Shown here one piece after another: positions 59,409 to 64,000 of a stretch of 64,000 bases of DNA; the first letter of the stretch is position 1; every line of letters starts with the position of its first letter. The translations under genes and the position numbers were made by a program. The DNA is from Hasllibacter sp963833115 (GTDB taxonomy: Bacteria > Pseudomonadota > Alphaproteobacteria > Rhodobacterales > Rhodobacteraceae), in contig CAWHWS010000002.1 in NCBI GenBank assembly GCA_963833115.1, positions 1 through 64,000 on the forward strand, read 5' to 3'. Under the pieces are notes generated by a model. That model did no database searches. It was not told where the DNA came from and was given only the letters and a program-made list of their open reading frames with translations.

Positions 59409-62195
59409 ATGGCCGCCGGCGAGGACGGGCTCGCGCGCCCGCCGGAGCCGCCCCCCGAGAAGACCGCCCCGCGACCCCCGGCGCCGCGCTTCCCCGCCGC
59501 GGCCGCCGACGCGGCGCCGCGAATCGACGCCGCGCTCGCCGCCCTGCCGGAGGGGACGTCCCCCCGCGCGGCGGTGACGGCGCTCCTGCGCGCGCGGCTG
59601 GAGGCCGGCCGGGCCGAGGTCGCGGCGCGGCTCGAGGCCGCGCCGCGCCGCGCCCCGGAGGTCACGGCCGCCTACGCCGCCCTGGCCGACATGGCGGTCC
59701 GCGGCGCGATGCACGCGGCGCGCGCGGCGCACCCGCCCCCCCCCGGCGCGACCCTCGCGGTGGTGGCTGTCGGCGGTTACGGGCGCGGCGAGATGGCCCC
59801 CTGCTCGGACGTGGACCTGCTGTTCCTGACGCCCAAGGCGATCACCCCCTGGGCGGCCGCCACGATCGAGGAGGCGCTCTACGTCCTGTGGGACCTCAAG
59901 CTGAAGGTCGGGCACGCGAGCCGGTCGATCGCCGAATGCCTCGCCCTCGCCCGGAGCGACCACACGATCCGCACCGCCCTCCTGGAGCAGCGGATTGTGG
60001 ACGGGGACCCGGCCCCCGCCGCGACGCTGGAGCGGCGACTGCGACGCGAGCTGTTCCGCGGCACGGCACGCGAGTTCGTCGAAGTCAAGCTCGCCGAGCG
60101 GGCCGAGCGCCTCAAGAAGAACGGTGGGCAGCGCTACGTCACCGAGCCCAACGTCAAGGAGGGCAAGGGCGGTCTGCGCGACCTGCAATCGCTCTACTGG
60201 ATCGCCAAATACGTCTACGACGTGCGCGAGGCGCGCGGCCTGATCGCGCGCGGCCTCTTCACCCGCGAGGAGTTCGCCACCTTCGAGCGCGCGGGCGGCT
60301 ATCTCTGGGCCGTGCGCTGCCACATGCACCTGGCGGCCGGGCGCGCGGTCGAGCAGCTCACCTTCGACCTCCAGGCCGAGGTCGCGGTGCGCATGGGCTA
60401 CGCCGACCGCGGCGGGCGCCGCGCGGTCGAGCACTTCATGCAGGACTACTTCCGGCAGGCCAACGCCGTCGGCGAGCTCACGCGCATCCTGCTCGTCAAG
60501 TTGGAGGCGGACCACATCAAGCCCGAGCCGATGCTCCAGGGCCTCTTCAAGCGGCGGCGCAAGGTGCGCGCGGGCTTTCTCCTGCGGCAGAACCGCCTCG
60601 ACGTGGCGTCCCCGGCTCTCTTCGCCGAGGATCCGCTGGCGATCCTGCGCCTCTTCGAGGAGGCGCTGCGCACGGGGCTCCTGATCCATCCCGACGCGAT
60701 GCGCGCGGTGCAGGCGAGCCTGCCCCTGATCGACGCGGCCTATCGGGAGAGGCCCGAGGCGCGGCGCATCTTCCTCGACACGATCCTCAAGCACGGGAAT
60801 CCCGAGCGGGCCCTGCGCCGGATGTCGGAACTGAGCGTGCTCGCGGCCTTCGTGCCGGAGTTCGAGCCGATCACGGCGATGATGCAGTTCAACATGTACC
60901 ACAAGTACACGGTGGACGAGCACACCATCCAGACCATCGCCGAGCTCGCTCGGATCGAGCGCGGCGAGCTCGAGGGCGAGCTGCCGGTGGCGAGCGCGAT
61001 CGTGCGCGGGGGGGTCAACCGCCGCGTCCTCTACGTGGCGCTCCTGCTGCACGACATCGGCAAGGGCCGCGAGGAGGACCATTCGATCCTGGGCGCGCGG
61101 ATCGCCCGGCGGGTGGCGCCGCGGCTCGGGCTCTCCAAGGCCGATGCGCAGAGCGTCGAATGGCTCGTCCGGCGCCACCTCCTGATGAGCGACATCGCCC
61201 AGAAGCGCGACCTGACCGAGCCGTTCACCATTCGCGGCTTCGCCAAGGCGGTCGGCACGCGCGAGCGGCTCGACCTGCTGACGGTGCTCACGGCCTGCGA
61301 CATCCGCGGCGTCGGGCCGGGCACGTGGAACAACTGGAAGGCGACGCTCCTGCGCCAGCTCCACGCCGCGACCGCGGACGCCCTCGAGAACGGGATGGAG
61401 GACCGGAGCCGCCAGGCGCAGGGCGCCGAGGCGCGCGCCTCCCTGCGGGCCGCGCTTCCGGACTGGTCCGAGGCGCAGCTGCGCGCCGAGTTCCGCCGCC
61501 ACGCGCCCCCCTACTGGCAGAACCTGCCGACCCTGGCGCAGGCGATCTTCGCGCGCCTGCTGCGCGGCATCCCCGATGACGAGATCCGCATGGACCTCTC
61601 GCCCGCGGGGGACCGGGACGCGACGCTCGCCCTCTTCGCGATGGCCGACCATCCGGGCATCTTCAGCCGCCTGGCAGGCGCGCTGGCGCTGGCCGGCGCG
61701 AACGTGGTGGACGCGCGCAGCCACACCACGCGCGACGGCTACGCGACCTCCGCCTACTGGATCCAGGACGCGGACGGCCGCCCCTACGACGAGGAGCGCC
61801 TGCCCCGACTTCGCCGCACCATCGAGCGCACCCTCATGGGGGAGATCGTGGCGGCCGAGGCGCTGGCGCCCAAGGACCGGATCAAGAAGCGCGAGAGCGC
61901 GTTCCGCGTGCCCACGCGGGTGCATTTCGACAACGAGGCGTCCTCGATCTACACCCTGGTCGAGGTCGACACCCGGGACCGGCCGGGCCTCCTGCACGAC
62001 CTGACGCGGGCGCTGGCGGGCTCGAACGTCTACATCGCCTCCGCGGTGGTCGCGACCTATGGCGAGCAGGCGGTCGACACGTTCTACGTCAAGGACATGT
62101 TCGGCCTGAAGTTCCACGCGCGCGGCCGGCAGGAGGCGCTCGAGAAGCGGGTGCGGCAGGCGATCGCCCAGGGCGCCGAGCGCGCGCGGGACTAG
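59409..62195 (+). CDS. glnD: bifunctional PII uridylyltransferase/uridylyl-removing enzyme
   Basis: A 928-residue nitrogen-sensing enzyme that uridylylates and deuridylylates PII. Domains in order are nucleotidyltransferase (VAVGGYGRGEMAPCSDVDLLF, about residue 120-140), central helical linker (NVKEGKGGLRDLQSLYWIAKY), HD domain (LYVALLLHDIGKGREEDHS) and two C-terminal ACT domains (ADHPGIFSRLAGALALAGANV and VDTRDRPGLLHDLTRALAGSN). Length matches the family. It starts two bases after the lipoprotein gene and probably shares its transcript. ATG 59409 is close to the only option. Confidence 0.96.
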   Translation: MAAGEDGLARPPEPPPEKTAPRPPAPRFPAAAADAAPRIDAALAALPEGTSPRAAVTALLRARLEAGRAEVAARLEAAPRRAPEVTAAYAALADMAVRGAMHAARAAHPPPPGATLAVVAVGGYGRGEMAPCSDVDLLFLTPKAITPWAAATIEEALYVLWDLKLKVGHASRSIAECLALARSDHTIRTALLEQRIVDGDPAPAATLERRLRRELFRGTAREFVEVKLAERAERLKKNGGQRYVTEPNVKEGKGGLRDLQSLYWIAKYVYDVREARGLIARGLFTREEFATFERAGGYLWAVRCHMHLAAGRAVEQLTFDLQAEVAVRMGYADRGGRRAVEHFMQDYFRQANAVGELTRILLVKLEADHIKPEPMLQGLFKRRRKVRAGFLLRQNRLDVASPALFAEDPLAILRLFEEALRTGLLIHPDAMRAVQASLPLIDAAYRERPEARRIFLDTILKHGNPERALRRMSELSVLAAFVPEFEPITAMMQFNMYHKYTVDEHTIQTIAELARIERGELEGELPVASAIVRGGVNRRVLYVALLLHDIGKGREEDHSILGARIARRVAPRLGLSKADAQSVEWLVRRHLLMSDIAQKRDLTEPFTIRGFAKAVGTRERLDLLTVLTACDIRGVGPGTWNNWKATLLRQLHAATADALENGMEDRSRQAQGAEARASLRAALPDWSEAQLRAEFRRHAPPYWQNLPTLAQAIFARLLRGIPDDEIRMDLSPAGDRDATLALFAMADHPGIFSRLAGALALAGANVVDARSHTTRDGYATSAYWIQDADGRPYDEERLPRLRRTIERTLMGEIVAAEALAPKDRIKKRESAFRVPTRVHFDNEASSIYTLVEVDTRDRPGLLHDLTRALAGSNVYIASAVVATYGEQAVDTFYVKDMFGLKFHARGRQEALEKRVRQAIAQGAERARD

Positions 62196-62399
62196 GCGCG
62201 CCCGCGCCGTTGCCCCCGCCGCGCCGCGCGCGCATGACGGCGCCATGACGACGCCCCAGAGCCCGCTGCCCCCTACCGATCCGCCCACCGGGCCGGACGC
62301 GCCCACCCAGGCGCCGGCCCCGCTCCGCCCGCGCCCGCGCCCGCGAGCCGGATCGGGCGGGCCTTCGCGACCGTCGGCCTGTGGACGCTGGCCTCGCGC

Positions 62400-63878
62400 G
62401 TGCTGGGCTTCGCGCGCGACATCGCCATCGCCGGCGTGCTGGGCGCGGGGCCGGTGGCGGAGGCCTTCCTCGTCGCGCTGTCGCTGCCAAACATGTTCCG
62501 GCGCTTCTTCGCCGAGGGCGCGTTCAACATGGCCTTCGTCCCGATGTTCGCCAAGAAGCTGGAGGACGGGGGCGACGCCCGCGCCTTCGCGCGCGATGCC
62601 CTGTCCGGGCTGGCGGTCATCGTCGGCATCCTGACCGTGATCGCGGTGGTCGCCATGCCGGCGCTGGTGCTGGCGATGGCCTCGGGCTTCGCCGGGGACG
62701 ACCGGCTGGCGATCGCGACCGAGTACGGGCGCATCGCGTTCCCCTACATCCTCTTCATCTCGGTCGCCGCGCTCCTGTCGGGCGTGCTGAACGCGACCGG
62801 GCGCTTCGCCGTCGCGGCGGCGGCGCCGATCCTCCTGAACGTCTTCTTCCTCGCGGCGCTGTGGCTCGCGCCGCGCATCGACGTGCCGCCCGGCGACGCT
62901 CTGGCCTGGGCGATCCCCGCGGCGGGCGTCGCACAGCTCGCGCTGGTCTGGCGGGCCTGCGCGCGCGCGGGGTTCGGCCTGCGGCCCGCGCGGCCGCGGA
63001 TGACGCCCGAGCTGCGCCGGCTGCTGGTCATCGCGGCCCCCGCCGCGCTCGCCGGCGGCGTGGTGCAGGTGAACCTCCTGGTCGGGCGGCAGGTCGCGAG
63101 CTTCCACGAGGGGGCGATCGCCTGGCTGTCCTACGCCGACCGCCTCTACCAGTTGCCCCTGGGCGTCGTCGGGATCGCCATCGGCGTGGTCCTCCTGCCG
63201 GACCTCTCGCGCCGGCTCCGCCTGGGGGACGCGGCGGGCTCGACCAATGCCCTGTCCCGCGCGGGGGAGTTCGCCCTGACGCTGGCGCTGCCGAGCGCGG
63301 TCGCGCTCCTGGTGATCCCGCTGCCCATCGTCTCGGGCCTGTTCGAGCGGGGCGCCTTCGGGCCGGACGATGCGGCGGCGACGGCGGCGGCGGTCGCGAT
63401 CTACGGGCTCGGCCTGCCCGCCTTCGTCCTCCAGAAGGTGTGGCAGCCGCTCTACTTCGCGCGCGAGGACACCCGCACGCCGCTGCGCTACGCCCTGATC
63501 GGGATGGCGGTGAACGCGGTCCTGGCGGTCGGGCTCTCGCGGGTGCCGGGCATCGGGTTCCTGGGCGCCGCCATCGCGACGACCGTGGCCGCCTGGGTGA
63601 TGTACTGGCTGCTGCGCCGGGGCGCGCGGGGCCTCGGCGCCGCGGCGCAGCCGGACGCGCGCTACCGCGCCCGCGCGCCGCGCATCCTGCTGGCGGCGGC
63701 GATCATGGGCGCCGTGCTCTGGCTCTTGAACCTCGCGCTCTACCCGGTCATCGCGGCCGGCCTGCGGCCCGTGGCCCTGGCGCTCCTCGTGCTGGGAGGG
63801 GCCGCGTCCTACGCCGCGATCGGCCAGCTCGTCGGCGCGTTCCGCCTGTCGGAGATCCGCGCCGGGCTTCGCCGCTAG
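62400..63878 (+). CDS. murJ: lipid II flippase MurJ (start region apparently frameshifted)
   Basis: A MATE-like polytopic protein that flips lipid II across the inner membrane. Conserved blocks are VLGFARDIAIAGVLGAGPVAE, AFLVALSLPNMFRRFFAEGAF and NMAFVPMF, then about fourteen hydrophobic segments to the end. Homology extends upstream of GTG 62400 into RIGRAFATVGLWTLASR, the usual first helix, but that frame reaches a stop at 62235 without any ATG, GTG or TTG before 62400. ATG 62245, in another frame, gives a proline-rich leader (TTPQSPLPPTDPPTGPDAP) and would join the MurJ frame through a one-base change in the (CGCCCG)-rich tract near 62325-62345. The coordinates given are the open frame; the real start is probably 62245. 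Confidence 0.9.
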   Translation: MLGFARDIAIAGVLGAGPVAEAFLVALSLPNMFRRFFAEGAFNMAFVPMFAKKLEDGGDARAFARDALSGLAVIVGILTVIAVVAMPALVLAMASGFAGDDRLAIATEYGRIAFPYILFISVAALLSGVLNATGRFAVAAAAPILLNVFFLAALWLAPRIDVPPGDALAWAIPAAGVAQLALVWRACARAGFGLRPARPRMTPELRRLLVIAAPAALAGGVVQVNLLVGRQVASFHEGAIAWLSYADRLYQLPLGVVGIAIGVVLLPDLSRRLRLGDAAGSTNALSRAGEFALTLALPSAVALLVIPLPIVSGLFERGAFGPDDAAATAAAVAIYGLGLPAFVLQKVWQPLYFAREDTRTPLRYALIGMAVNAVLAVGLSRVPGIGFLGAAIATTVAAWVMYWLLRRGARGLGAAAQPDARYRARAPRILLAAAIMGAVLWLLNLALYPVIAAGLRPVALALLVLGGAASYAAIGQLVGAFRLSEIRAGLRR

Positions 63879-63884
63879 CGGCCG

Positions 63885-64000
63885 TCAGCGGCGGCGCATC
63901 CGGTCGCGCAGGCGGGCCCATCCGCCGGGCGCGAGCACGAAGCTGAGCGCGAATCCGGCCGCGAAGCCGCCCAGGTCGGCTATGAAGCCGTAGCCCCCGC
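63885..64000 (-). CDS. C-terminal end of rhomboid-like protein
   Basis: The last 37 codons of a gene that enters the window from the right: YGFIADLGGFAAGFALSFVLA then PGGWARLRDRMRRR and TGA at 63885-63887. AxLGGFxxGFAL is the final helix pattern of rhomboid proteins, where His normally replaces D in AHLGG; here it reads ADLGGF. It converges with murJ. The short length limits certainty. Confidence 0.65.
   Translation of the reverse strand, partial: GGYGFIADLGGFAAGFALSFVLAPGGWARLRDRMRRR

Noticed and set aside
59403..63107. A 1234-codon minus-strand open frame
   Set aside because: It mirrors glnD and murJ, which have clear domains; low-complexity His/Arg/Gly composition marks it as a shadow.

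Overview
The window is about 70% GC and almost gap-free. It looks like a chromosomal segment of a Rhodobacterales-type alphaproteobacterium. Reasons are the alphaproteobacterial RpoH, a DctPQM TRAP transporter, a large FAD/GcvT demethylating dehydrogenase, Flp pilins, the glnD-murJ-rhomboid neighbourhood, and heavy use of 4-bp start/stop overlaps. Genus cannot be read. No rRNA, tRNA or CRISPR array was seen.

Layout. 0-6 kb: a cut TauE/SafE permease, two MFS transporters, a PIN/RHH toxin-antitoxin pair, an epimerase and a YciI-like protein. 6.2-19.5 kb: what reads as a complete lysine-degradation locus. It has lysine 6-dehydrogenase and an Asp/Glu-type racemase on the plus strand behind an Lrp/AsnC regulator. 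On the minus strand there is a DadA-like oxidase, a TRAP transporter, a LysR regulator and four chained genes (HglS-type 2-oxoadipate dioxygenase, D-2-hydroxyglutarate dehydrogenase, antiquitin-type aldehyde dehydrogenase, aminotransferase). Together these could take L-lysine through 2-aminoadipate semialdehyde, 2-aminoadipate, 2-oxoadipate and D-2-hydroxyglutarate to 2-oxoglutarate. A TPP-dependent acetolactate-synthase-like enzyme follows.

21.6-33.5 kb is a gene graveyard. A PIN toxin fragment is joined to the remains of a type I-E CRISPR effector operon in canonical order (cas3, cse1, cse2, cas7, cas5, cas6e), every gene broken by frameshifts, stops and internal deletions. A dead IS3-family element ends cas6e on one side and truncates a DsbA-like gene on the other. 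Next comes a half-decayed metal and redox island: glutaredoxin-MauE fusion, CsoR with a visible operator, a cytochrome c/CopC/CopD deletion remnant, DUF411 protein, broken Crp/Fnr, CDF transporter and transglutaminase genes, and a MerR regulator with a stop codon where a metal-binding cysteine belongs. An intact HMA-CDF transporter closes the island.

34.7-64 kb is ordinary core genome: FAD/GcvT dehydrogenase, panC-panB, a 2-hydroxyacid dehydrogenase lacking its catalytic Glu, two Flp pilins, M3 peptidase, parts of an amino-acid ABC transporter, an EF-hand protein, a membrane-anchored ThiF protein, dut, coaBC, a ChaN-like protein, rpoH, cobU with a phosphatase, GST, comM, gshB, yraN, rsmI, an LpoA-like lipoprotein, glnD, murJ (start region apparently frameshifted) and the end of a rhomboid-like protein.
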